From contig VXBP01005070.1 in the NCBI GenBank assembly GCA_013400115.1, forward strand, positions 1,490-65,489: a stretch of 64,000 bases of DNA. The letters run 5' to 3'. The notes beneath the pieces are model-generated. The model saw nothing but the letters and a program-made list of their open reading frames with translations. It was not told the origin of the DNA and made no database searches. Made by a program: the position numbers and the translations under genes. This document shows, one piece after another, positions 13,467 to 23,030 of the stretch (the stretch's first letter is position 1; the number at the start of each line of letters is the position of its first letter). Source of the DNA: Rhinopomastus cyanomelas. Taxonomy: Eukaryota > Chordata > Aves > Bucerotiformes > Rhinopomastidae.

Positions 13467-13699
13467 TCTTGCCCATCTAGTGGCCCACTCATCAAAGCCA
13501 TGGTCCACCAACTTAGAGACCAGAATGTGGTGCGGGACATTGTCAAAGGCTTTGCTCAGGTCCAGGTAAATGACATCATTCACTCGCCCCTCATCCGTTC
13601 ATGTTGTGACCTGTTCATAGAAGGCCACCAGATTCATCAGGCAGGACTTAGCCTTGGTGAACCTTGATTGTGCCCAACCACCTCTTCACTATTCGCCTG
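13467..13699. repeat. Copy A of exact 233-bp duplication
   Basis: Identical to 13701..13933 by eye, separated by one N. Lies in the CR1 RT region; see findings. Confidence 0.9.
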
Positions 13700-13700
13700 N

Positions 13701-13933
13701 TCTTGCCCATCTAGTGGCCCACTCATCAAAGCCATGGTCCACCAACTTAGAGACCAGAATGTGGTGCGGGACATTGTCAAAGGCTTTGCTCAGGTCCAGG
13801 TAAATGACATCATTCACTCGCCCCTCATCCGTTCATGTTGTGACCTGTTCATAGAAGGCCACCAGATTCATCAGGCAGGACTTAGCCTTGGTGAACCTTG
13901 ATTGTGCCCAACCACCTCTTCACTATTCGCCTG
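13701..13933. repeat. Copy B of exact 233-bp duplication
   Basis: Starts immediately after the N at 13700 with TCTTGCCCATCTAGTGGCCC and repeats 13467..13699 base for base. Confidence 0.9.
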
Positions 13934-13942
13934 TCTCAGCAG

Positions 13943-14165
13943 CACCCTCAGGAGGATCTACTCCATGATCTTACTAGGCAAAGAGGTGAGACTGACTGGC
14001 CTGTAGTTCCCCGGCTCCTCCTTCCTACCCTTCTTGAAAATAGGAATTATATTTCCCCTTGTCCAGTCAGTGGGGACTTCACCAGAGAGCCATGACTTTT
14101 GGAATATAATATATAGGGGTCTAGCAACCTCATCTGCAAGTTCTCTCAGGACCCTTGGGTGTATC
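13943..14165. repeat. Copy A of exact 223-bp duplication
   Basis: Identical to 14167..14389 by eye and ends directly at the N at 14166. It is the second un-merged overlap in the same CR1. Confidence 0.9.
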
Positions 14166-14166
14166 N

Positions 14167-14389
14167 CACCCTCAGGAGGATCTACTCCATGATCTTACTA
14201 GGCAAAGAGGTGAGACTGACTGGCCTGTAGTTCCCCGGCTCCTCCTTCCTACCCTTCTTGAAAATAGGAATTATATTTCCCCTTGTCCAGTCAGTGGGGA
14301 CTTCACCAGAGAGCCATGACTTTTGGAATATAATATATAGGGGTCTAGCAACCTCATCTGCAAGTTCTCTCAGGACCCTTGGGTGTATC
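14167..14389. repeat. Copy B of exact 223-bp duplication
   Basis: Begins right after the N with CACCCTCAGGAGGATCTACT and repeats 13943..14165 exactly, after which the CR1 reads on normally. Confidence 0.9.
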
Positions 14390-14902
14390 CCATCTGGTCC
14401 CATGGACTTGAACACTTTCAGGTCCTTCAGATGATCACGAACCAGATGTTCACTTATGATGGGCAGTTCTTCCTTGCAGTCCCTGCCATTATTTTTGATG
14501 TCCCCAGGAGCGTGGTTAGAGGCCTTTGCAGTGAAGACTGAGGTAAAGAAGTCATTGAGAACCTCAGCCTTTTCCATGTCACTTGTAACCACATCACCTG
14601 TTTCCTTTCTGAGGGGGCCCACACCTTCCCTAGTCTTCTTTTCCATTCATATACCTGTAGAAATTCTTGGTGTTCCCTTTGACCTCCCAATTCAAACTGT
14701 GCCTTGGCTTTCCTGACCAGATCTCTAGCTGTCCGCGCAGCATCCTTATATTCCCCCCACTCCAGCTGTCCTCCATTCCATTCCTTATAGAGTTTCTTTT
14801 TGTGTGACAGCGTGTCCAGGAGCTCCTTGCTCAGCCAGGCAGGCCTCCTAGCACTCTTCCTTGCTTTCCTCTTTGTTGGTATACATTGCTCCTGGACACA
14901 GA

Positions 14903-15128
14903 NNNNNNNNNNNNNNNNNNNNNNNNNNNNNNNNNNNNNNNNNNNNNNNNNNNNNNNNNNNNNNNNNNNNNNNNNNNNNNNNNNNNNNNNNNNNNNNNNN
15001 NNNNNNNNNNNNNNNNNNNNNNNNNNNNNNNNNNNNNNNNNNNNNNNNNNNNNNNNNNNNNNNNNNNNNNNNNNNNNNNNNNNNNNNNNNNNNNNNNNNN
15101 NNNNNNNNNNNNNNNNNNNNNNNNNNNN
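14903..15128. other. Assembly gap (226 Ns)
   Basis: Run of N inside the CR1, between RT N-terminal and endonuclease sequence. Open frames crossing it are artefacts. Confidence 0.99.
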
Positions 15129-15965
15129 ACCCCTACAGTAACATCACCCTCCCGTCTTCACTTTAATTATAACCCACACACTCTCGACCAGCTCATCATC
15201 CTGCCCCAGATGGAGCTCCACTGATTCCGGCTGATCACTGATATAGAGGGCAACACCTCCTCCTCTCCTTCCCTGCCTATCCTTCCTAAAGAGCTTGTAT
15301 CCATCTATCCCTACATTCCAGTTGTGGGAATCATCCCACCAGGTTTCAGTAATAGCCACTGCGTCATGGCATCATCTTGATTGGTACACAAGTCCACAAC
15401 AACAGCCTTCAGTTTCACTGTAAAAGCCATTAGAAAATAATTAAAACTATCTAACGCCATGCTTAGATATCCTTGGCTAATCTTCTCTTCCAGAAGCAAA
15501 ATGCTGGACTCTGGCCTCATTCCACATATCTGTGTCATCTCTCAAAATGAATTCAAAGAGTGGAGCTATGTGGGCCTATAATCCAGTAACAGATAGGCAT
15601 GTGACTGGACTAATGAAGGAATATGTAATCAATTCTTCACATGTTAATTTTATTTAGATTTTTTAAATCTCTGGTTAAAGTAGATACAATCTTTCAGGAA
15701 AAGCAGAGAATAAAAGAAATATTGTGAACAGCTCTGTCTGGCAATACATCTTCCAGTATGGAACCACGACAGAAAAACAAAAGCACAGGCTGTGTTTTGG
15801 TGGGTTTTTTTTAAAAACAACCCTTTTGTGTAACACTAGCCTAATTACTAAGCCAAATATTACTTTTATTATAAGACAAAGCTTTCTCCCATCTCAGACA
15901 TTACAACTTTCACGACATAGAAAGTGCTAACTGAACAAGCAGTTGAGAAAGCCCACAAAAGATAC

Positions 15966-16640
15966 AGAATCATAGATCACAGAATTGGTTATGTTAGAAA
16001 AGAGCACTGAGTCCAACCATTAACCTAACCCTATGAATCACATCATTAATCCATATCCCTAAGCAACACGACTCTTAAACATGTCCAGGCACGGCAATTC
16101 AACCACCTAAATAAGCAGCATCTTCTAATGCCTGAATTTGCCTAGTGTCTAATTGAAACTTTCCCAGTGCAATCTGAGACCACTTGCTTTTGTCTTACCA
16201 GTTGTTACTCGTGAGAAAAGTCCAGAACCCATCTTTGTATAACCTCTTTCAGGTAGCTGTAGACAGCAAGAAGGTCTCCCTCCAGCCTCCTTTTCTCCAC
16301 ACTAATCAACTCCAGCTCCCTCAGCTGTTCTTAGCAGGACTTGAGTTTAGACCCTTCCCAAATCTTACTGCCCTTAATTGGATGTGCTGTAGCACTTCAG
16401 TGTCCTCCTTTTATTGAGGTGCCCAAAATGGAACAGTACTCAAGGTGTGGCCTCACCAGTGCTCAGTACAAGGGGCAATCTCTTCTGGCCACACTGTTTC
16501 TGATACAAGTTAGGATGCCATTTGCCTTCTTGGGCACCTGAGGACACTACTGGCTCACACTTAGCCATTTATCAATCAACACTCCCAGTTTTGCTGCTGC
16601 TGAGCAGCTTTCTAGCCACTCTCTCCCAAGCCAAGCTTGT
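15966..16640 (-). mobile_element. Older CR1 LINE 3' part
   Basis: Antisense CR1: tail AGAATCATAGATCACAGAAT, then the 3' UTR and ORF2 end (CTCCAGCTCCCTCAGCTGTT; GGTGTGGCCTCACCAGTGCT; TTTGCCTTCTTGGGCACCTG), truncated near the CCAAGCCAAGCTTG equivalent. It has many indels, so is older than the neighbouring copy. It may represent a separate insertion event. Confidence 0.9.
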
Positions 16641-19600
16641 TTAACAGAAGACTCATTCACTGCAGTAAACTTTATTCCAAGTGACTGTTGTGTGTTATCA
16701 GAAAAGAAAGACATAAAATTTCCAGAATATTTAGTCATGCTATGTAACATAAAACTTGGATCTGAGTTCCCAGAAATGTTTACTACAGAAAGGAAATGTT
16801 TTAATGAAGTTTTAACATTTTGGAGAAAACTACTATAAAAATATTCCAATCAGAAATTATTTCAGCAATAAATGCTTTTGTAATGTGTCTTCTGTAGAAA
16901 TGAACTAAATAACCAGGAAGCTACCACATTCAAATACTTTCCTCTAGGGAATACTTACACTTAATTTAAGTTTATACCTTTTCTGTATTCAATGATACAG
17001 TATAAATACCTATAGTTACATGTCAATTATAGAGAAAGTCACAACAACTCTAAGAGTACAAAATTTCATTACACTAAAATAAACACCAAAAAGCTGCCCT
17101 CAGTGTATTTCCTATTTTCATTGTCCAGAGAGCATGCTCACTGAGTATTTCTTTTAGAGACAACAGCCTCTGCAAGCAAAGTAACTCAGGGGCAAACATA
17201 TCTGAAGTAAAATTTTCAGAAAGAAAATGAAAGAAAAAGAAAGACCCATTTTTCCATACAGTGGATAAAGCACCAGAAACATGAGTGATCACAAAATTTA
17301 CAATAATCTGGCAGCATTGTTACCACACATTGATGCTCAACACTAGCAGAAACAGTAAAATGGTGGAATTGCAAAGATAAAATAAAGGCATCACACCACA
17401 TGAGTGTTTTTGTATATGACTTATCCCTTCCTGTTGGCAGAGGGCAGTTAATCACTTAAAAGGTTGTATTTACAAAAAGAAAAAAAAAGAGCTTCACTTA
17501 AAATAGAAAAGGAGGAAGGAAGAAATCTTTTTGCGCTGTAAAAACCAGCTACAATTTAGTTTTCAATTTTATGTTGAACTGCAGGCTAAGACAGTTTTCT
17601 CATTTCACATTTGTAAAATTATCTATTATTTTACTGCAGAAAGGAAGAAAGTTTATCAGTAGGTTTATTTTAAATAAAAATAGGAACATTTAACTCTGTG
17701 TAGCTTCCCAAACTTGGAAAAATATCCAAAACTCACACTTCTGTTGAGGTAAAGTATGAAACAGTTAAGTAGAATACAGCAGAGGAAACAAGCAACTTAC
17801 CAATCTATTGCAGCAAATACAAGATGAATTCAGCTCTAAACAGACAGCAAGCGAATGAGTGAACTGGTACAATGAGATTAGGGTGTAAATTCCTACATGG
17901 TGGGGGGTGGTTAAGCAAATTTATTCAAATACAAAGGAAAAGAAAGAAAACAGGAAGAGAGCTGGAAAAAACTGTAAGCCTATGGGGTAAGTAGATGCAG
18001 ACCTGCTATGGTCTGGAGAAGAGAAGACTTAGGGGAGATTTGATNGCACACAAAACTGAAGAGGTGCCAGAGAAAGAAGTACGCCATGAGACAAATAAAT
18101 GACTGATGGAAGAAGACTGATAAGAAGACAAGTAAGAGTGGGAGAGGCTGGGATATACTAAGGATTGTCAAAGTCTTGGTGAAGGAATCTCTGCAAAGAC
18201 CTTAGGAAGAACCTGTTAATGGTATAACTGGAGTCCCTATAGCTCACTGATCAATGAGAAAACATGGCTACCAGCAAGGTAGGTTTTACCTCACGCAGCT
18301 GCTGAAATACAGCTAATCTTCAGTTCCTGTAAATGAATACATGTTGTTAAATGACCATGATACTGTAAATCTAACTATATTCTCCTCCATGTTGACCAGC
18401 CCCACAGCAATTCAAATTCTGTCACGGTAATCCATCTGGTGCTTCCTGGTATTGCAAGCATTTAACTCCTTTGCAAGGCTCTAATTTGGTAACTTTGAGT
18501 GTCTGGAGAAAAACATCTGACAGTAATTAAATACTAACACAGCATTACAATAAATTAAATAATATCTAACAATATTATTACAAATATGTCTTTTTGGTAA
18601 CCTGCTTTAAACCCAGCATTCCAGGCTTGAGATGCTGCAGAATACTGCTTGTACAGATGGTACTGCTTGTGTTCCTGTAACTGCTTCAAGCCACTAGATA
18701 ATCCCTGTTTCAAGCCAATAAGCAATTCATGCACCATCCCGGGAACACAATTCTTGCTTTAAAAACAAAACAAAGCCCTGAAACATACACCCCACCCCAG
18801 AAGGCCAGAATTCCCACATATTCTGTCACCAGACAGTCAATTACCCTCCTAGTTCCTTCACACTCTTGTTTTGGATTCACTTCACGCTCTTTTGTGTCCC
18901 CAGTGAGGTGTCTACTGGAGGCCTTTTCCTCCATCCTAGGTTTGTTCAACATCACATTTCATCACAGAGATCTTGAACACTTAACACTCCCAACTCTTCA
19001 CCCAAGGTAAAAATTTATGCAGTCTGACTCCATACCCCCTTCCTGTTTTCCTGTCTGTATTTTTCATTTGTTTGGTCCTGTAGATTGTCTGACTTAGAAG
19101 AAATGAGCTAATAAGGTAAACACGGACTTGAAGATAATGCCAGTAAGATTTTAGATGCGGAAAGCACTTCCCATATCTGCATATTTTTACTGCAAAACAT
19201 TTCCCAAAGAGAACAGGCATAAATACAGAAATAACTTCAGTAGAAAACACTTCTAGAAACTTAACAAGAAGTGACTATGTTTACAATAAAACTTGCTTTC
19301 ATGTTTTCAGACTCTTTAAAACCTCTCCTATAGCGTGTTCTATTACCATTACTCACATTAGTTATCTTGGTATTAATATTTAAGAAATCTCACAGGAAAT
19401 CATGGGCATGGGACTAAAGTAATACTTCCTGCCTGTTAATCACCACATGGTGACACTTTCCTGATACTGTCTGCTACAGCAGACAGGCAACTTATCTTTC
19501 AGAAGTTACACTGTAAGAGAACAGTACAGGGTAACAGCAGTTGTAGTTGTTTAGTATAGCAATAGATTTGCTAGAACTACAATGGTAAGGAGGTAAAGGA

Positions 19601-20143
19601 GAAATGGACGCCACATCACCTGGTAGAAAGTCTTCTAAGCCATTTTGAAGACCACTTCTTATTTCAGCATTTGAAAGGAATGACAGAAGCAAGGATACAC
19701 AGTTCAGTTTTCTAAAAACACAAACTTTAAAAAATGTAAATTTGTACTTCAGTTTTCAAAACCCAATGTGCACTGGTACATCTGCAGTTGTAGAAGTTAG
19801 TACTGTACACTCACAAAATTGTGCAAAGACAGGCAATTTTTACAATTGCCTATAAACAGTTCTGTAAAAAAATAAGGCTCTCCTATTTCATAAAATACTT
19901 CTTACACTAAAATTCAAGAGCCATGTGAAAACTTTATAACTTCTAATTAAAAACTAAGCAACAGAAGCCCATTAGTATTTACCCAAAAGGAAACTAAAAA
20001 TCAGTCCATAAGCTACCATTCCCTATGACAAATCCCTAAGAGATAACCCTCATCCAATATCTTAAATATCTGTAAAGCTCATGTTCTGAAGTTTAACATG
20101 AAAAAGTATCTTTTGTGTCATGATTCCTACCATCAGTTCTGAG
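16641..20143. other. Anonymous intronic sequence
   Basis: AT-rich, without a recognisable gene. Includes a GA-rich stretch near 17219..17245, a single N at 18045 and a small CR1 piece before it. Confidence 0.55.
18013..18044 (+). mobile_element. Short CR1 fragment ending at a single N
   Basis: CTGGAGAAGAGAAGACTTAG followed by GGGAGATTTGAT matches the sense CR1 ORF2-end block. It stops at the N at 18045, after which non-CR1 sequence follows, so the rest of the element is probably lost in the join. Confidence 0.65.
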
Positions 20144-20230
20144 ATCATGGAATCATAAGGAATTGGAAGGGACCTCATCTAGTCCAATCCCCCTGGCACA
20201 GCAGGATCACCTAGACCAAGTTGCACAGAT
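20144..20230 (-). mobile_element. CR1 3' tail fragment
   Basis: Antisense tail: ATCATGGAATCATAAGGAAT, TGGAAGGGACCTCATCTAGT, CCAATCCCCCTGGCACAGCA, GGATCACCTAGACCAAGTTG. About 90 bp, severely 5'-truncated, and lacking the usual GAAAGATC block before TCTAGTCC. Confidence 0.88.
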
Positions 20231-22403
20231 ACTACATTCTAAACACTAATAGTTACATTTCTCAATTGACTTCCACTGCTCTGATAATAAATCCTCAGGA
20301 ACAGCCTACATTATTGTAATACAGGACAGTATTAGAGATTCGGTCTCAGCTTCTTTAGTTGTATTAGTTACTATGAAGCCAATGCAACTCCCCACAGACC
20401 AACCTTCTAAACTTAAAAGTAAAGCAAAATGCTGTTGTGATACTAAGGTTGCAACTCTTACTTAGTACTAACTTTCCAATGAGAGTGCTGAAATTGCAAC
20501 AACATTTGGAGATTTAAAACACTTGCATTTTAAAACTTCTCAGTTAAAGGTAGGAAATTAGAACAGTAAACGTACTTCTACTGCAGCCCCACAGAATTTG
20601 ACAAAGAGGTCCAGCCATACCAATACTAGCTTGAGCTGCAGTCTTCTAAACTATTGTGTTAAACAACTGCTGTGCTAAAAATATGTTACTCAAACTTTGA
20701 GATATTCTCTCCAGAGACAGGACTTCCTAATAGGAGATTCAAATTAATGGGAAGTGCCCTTCCTGTGTTTTCTAGACTGCTAAGCTAATGAGTTTGTTTT
20801 CAACAGCCTTAAAAAAAAAAAAAAAAAAGAGCAAATTAACCAACCTTGAACACAAAGTAAGCATAGTAGACCACGATCTTGTCTATTATGGCACAATGCT
20901 GTAGTAACTTTGGTTACCCCTGTATTTCCAAAGGAATTCATATAAGAACTTTTGTGAGACTCTGCCAGTCTTACATATTACTATGCATGTAGCCCTACTA
21001 GAAACTGAGCACAAACATAGACTGTTACTTTCAGGAAAGTTATTTTTATATAAAATGAACAGCTCTGGCCATGTATATACAGCTATGCCAAACCTACCCA
21101 ACTTGTTCCAATTACATAAAAGCACTATATAATTTCAGCACTCTAATGTTAGTAACTACAGAACACTCCATAGCATGCGACAGAGAAAAATATACTGAAT
21201 TGCAATTAAGACTTCCACACACTATGGCAAAATTATAATCAACAACAATTTTGGAGAAACTTTTCAATTAAGTATGGTGTAGCTTTGTGCACATCAAACA
21301 CAGAGCCAGGTGGCTCAAAAACACATATGACTTCAGTTTTCTTTTAATACTACTTACACATATGATACTGATTCAAGAGTGATGAGGGAAAACTAGTTAT
21401 TTCTAAGATAGAGTCTTACAAGGAAGTTCAATATTATCTTTTGTCAGTGAGGACAAGTGTTTCCAAAAAAGTCCCATCCAGTATTAAAAAAAGTTAACAA
21501 TATGGGTTTTGAAGGACAGGATCATCCTGACCTCCCCACTGCGTAAACTCAAACTCCTGCAAAACTGGCTACGGCAACATTATGTCACCAAGAAAGTGAT
21601 GACCATTTGCAATGACTTTGGCAGATGCAAATGGAGAAAACGTTTCTTTAACCTGGTAATTACATGCCTTAAAATATGCATAGCAGTTCAATTCTAATAA
21701 TTAAATTTCATATATTTAGTCACAAAAGATTTGTATGTTAACATAAGTTTATTTCATCCTATCTTCTCCACTTAACAGAAGCTTACTACTTTAATGTGTG
21801 TGTCCCCACTCTTTGGTAGTTTCTGATAGGTAAAAAAACTATTCAAATATAACAATCACTCAGTAATTCCCCAAAGAAACTATTTTTAAATCCAGAATTA
21901 CTAAATTCTCAATACTTTTTCACCAGACTGAAAGAAAGGTGAGCCCTCCATTTGTGAGAAATCTGAAATGCTTCATCTCATGAAGCTCCTGATAAGGGCT
22001 CAACAGTAAAAACACTTCAGAAGAAACATTATCAAGAGGAAGTTGTACCACTCCTGTGACAAAAGCTGGGGGATGTAGCTGTGTAATCATGTGCCTTACG
22101 GCTTATTCAAGTAAATATTAAGCACTTAACTCTCCTTCATGGAATGTTTAAAATATATTAGTTATCGTTCTTTTAAGATGTAAATGTATTTTTTAAAACG
22201 GGAAAGAAGTGAGGGTAGTCAGAGGTCAACCTTCCAGATATTACAAATGCACTTTATAATTTAAAATTTCAGTAACAGTGTTAATCACAAAGAAAAAATC
22301 TATTTTAAAGTCTTGCATTGAAAATTTTATTTCACTGTAAGTTTATACACAAACAGGCATTCCCATCCATTATTCCAATAACATGAACTTTTCTCATGTA
22401 ACA
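20231..22403. other. Anonymous intronic sequence
   Basis: Nothing recognised except the 18-A tract at 20811..20828. Confidence 0.55.
20811..20828. repeat. Poly(A) tract (18 A)
   Basis: Uninterrupted run of 18 A after GCCTT. No processed pseudogene body was recognised upstream, so a simple repeat is the safer call. Confidence 0.9.
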
Positions 22404-22405
22404 CT

Positions 22406-22440
22406 GAGGTCCCTTTCAAGCCCTAATGTTTCTATGATTA
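22406..22440 (+). mobile_element. Minimal CR1 3' tail
   Basis: GAGGTCCCTTTCAAGCCCTA then ATGTTTCTATGATTA is the last 35 bp of a CR1 sense strand. The upstream body is absent. It lies about 370 bp inside intron 2 from exon 2. Confidence 0.7.
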
Positions 22441-22800
22441 ACGGCAAACCTTAAACAGTAATGTTCTGCCACAGATCAAGAGAATGGCTTAACTGTGCTC
22501 TGGCCAGAGCACAGCCTCAGAGAAAAAGACAAGGGGCAGCTAAAGTCACACTTAATCAGCAGCCTGCTATTAAAACTCTGCCCTGTGATAAACCCCCTAG
22601 GCATCTTGTTAAGAGTAGCTCTCTTAGAAGAAGCACCTTTGTGCTGTCAAAGCAGCAAAGGAGAAGAGAATTAAAGGCTGGACTAAAAAATGCCCTTCTG
22701 AGCTGTAAGAATAAATTGCGTGACATGGGTTTTTTGAGACCTTCAGCATATTCTGTACAATAAAAAGAGGAAAAGTGTCAATTACAGAAACAAGCATCTA

Positions 22801-22806
22801 TCTTAC
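22801..22806 (-). promoter_or_regulatory. GNAQ: GNAQ intron 2 splice donor
   Basis: The minus strand reads AACAAG/GTAAGA across 22807|22806, a consensus U1-binding donor. It ends the exon after the Lys107 codon, giving a phase-0 intron. Confidence 0.93.
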
Positions 22807-22991
22807 CTTGTTATGTTCATGCTTGTATGGAATTTTGAGGGTATCCATGGCTCTGATCATGGCCTGCATTGCTGTAAATATATTCTGGTACACCAGTTTT
22901 GTAAAACCCCTTTTGTCTTCATCAGAGTAACCTGATCCATGAATGATTCTCATTTGCTTGATAAATGTACTTTTGCCACTCTCTCCTGTCC
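22807..22991 (-). CDS. GNAQ: GNAQ exon 2 (G protein alpha-q subunit, residues 46-107)
   Basis: G-alpha-q couples seven-helix receptors to phospholipase C-beta at the inner face of the plasma membrane; this exon carries the nucleotide-binding P-loop. Read on the minus strand, the exon opens with the last two bases of a Gly codon (phase-1 junction). It then encodes TGESGKSTFIKQMRIIHG and runs through GSGYSDEDKRGFTKLVYQN and TAMQAMIRAMDTLKIP to an end in EHNK. The P-loop is residues 46-53, with Lys52 and Ser53 as the phosphate and Mg-binding residues. Ser65, Asp69, Ala89, Asp95 and Pro100 match GNAQ rather than GNA11. Length (2 + 61 codons = 185 bp) equals mammalian exon 2. The reading frame is open, with no stop. 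One difference from the mammalian protein as I recall it is His for Tyr at 103. The rest of the gene is outside the window. Confidence 0.97.
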
Positions 22992-23030
22992 CTGCAAGAC
23001 AAATAAGAAGGACACGCTTTAGTCACTGGA
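22992..23030 (-). promoter_or_regulatory. GNAQ: GNAQ intron 1 splice acceptor and branch region
   Basis: On the minus strand the exon is preceded by TTCTTATTTGTCTTGCAG, a pyrimidine-rich tract ending in AG at 22992. A branch-like TGACTAAA (23018..23025) lies about 27 nt upstream of the junction, a normal distance. This fixes the exon start at 22991. Confidence 0.9.

Larger units (their letters stand above)
12595..15372 (-). mobile_element. Long CR1 LINE with EN and RT remnants, assembly-damaged
   Basis: Minus-strand CR1, from a 3' tail at 12595 to the endonuclease (EN) domain near 15370. In minus-strand order: EN segment (15144..15359, ITETWWDDSHNW, then DGYKLFRKDRQGRRGGGV), a 226-base gap, RT N-terminal part (14182..14646, KSMGPDGIHPRVLREL, then GNYRPVSLTSLP), RT palm (near 13401..13583, YLDLSKAFDNVPHHILVSK), RT C-terminal part (12880..13413, VPQGSVLG..LFNIFVGDMD) and the 3' end. 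The catalytic F/YADD box reads SDDD, so this copy is dead. Single Ns at 12971, 13700 and 14166 mark misjoins, two with exact duplications. The 3' end has two successive CR1 tails. It is 5'-truncated, lacking ORF1. Confidence 0.93.
1..22806 (-). other. GNAQ: GNAQ intron 2 (partial, 5' part)
   Basis: Sequence left of exon 2 is the beginning of GNAQ intron 2 on the minus strand. Exon 3 (residues from about 108, AHAQLVREVDVEK in mammals) was looked for in minus-strand translation and not seen. The intron therefore runs off the left edge. Confidence 0.8.

Noticed and set aside
13051..13569. 172-codon plus-strand open frame
   Set aside because: Shadow of the minus-strand CR1 reverse transcriptase.
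13467..14389. Genuine tandem duplications inside a CR1
   Set aside because: Exact identity and a single N at each boundary are better explained by un-merged assembly overlaps.
20811..20828. Processed pseudogene poly(A) tail
   Set aside because: No coding-like body or target duplication recognised upstream.
22461..22763. 100-codon plus-strand open frame rich in Arg/Lys, close to exon 2
   Set aside because: No family match recognised and antisense to GNAQ intron 2. Likely chance; would need expression data.
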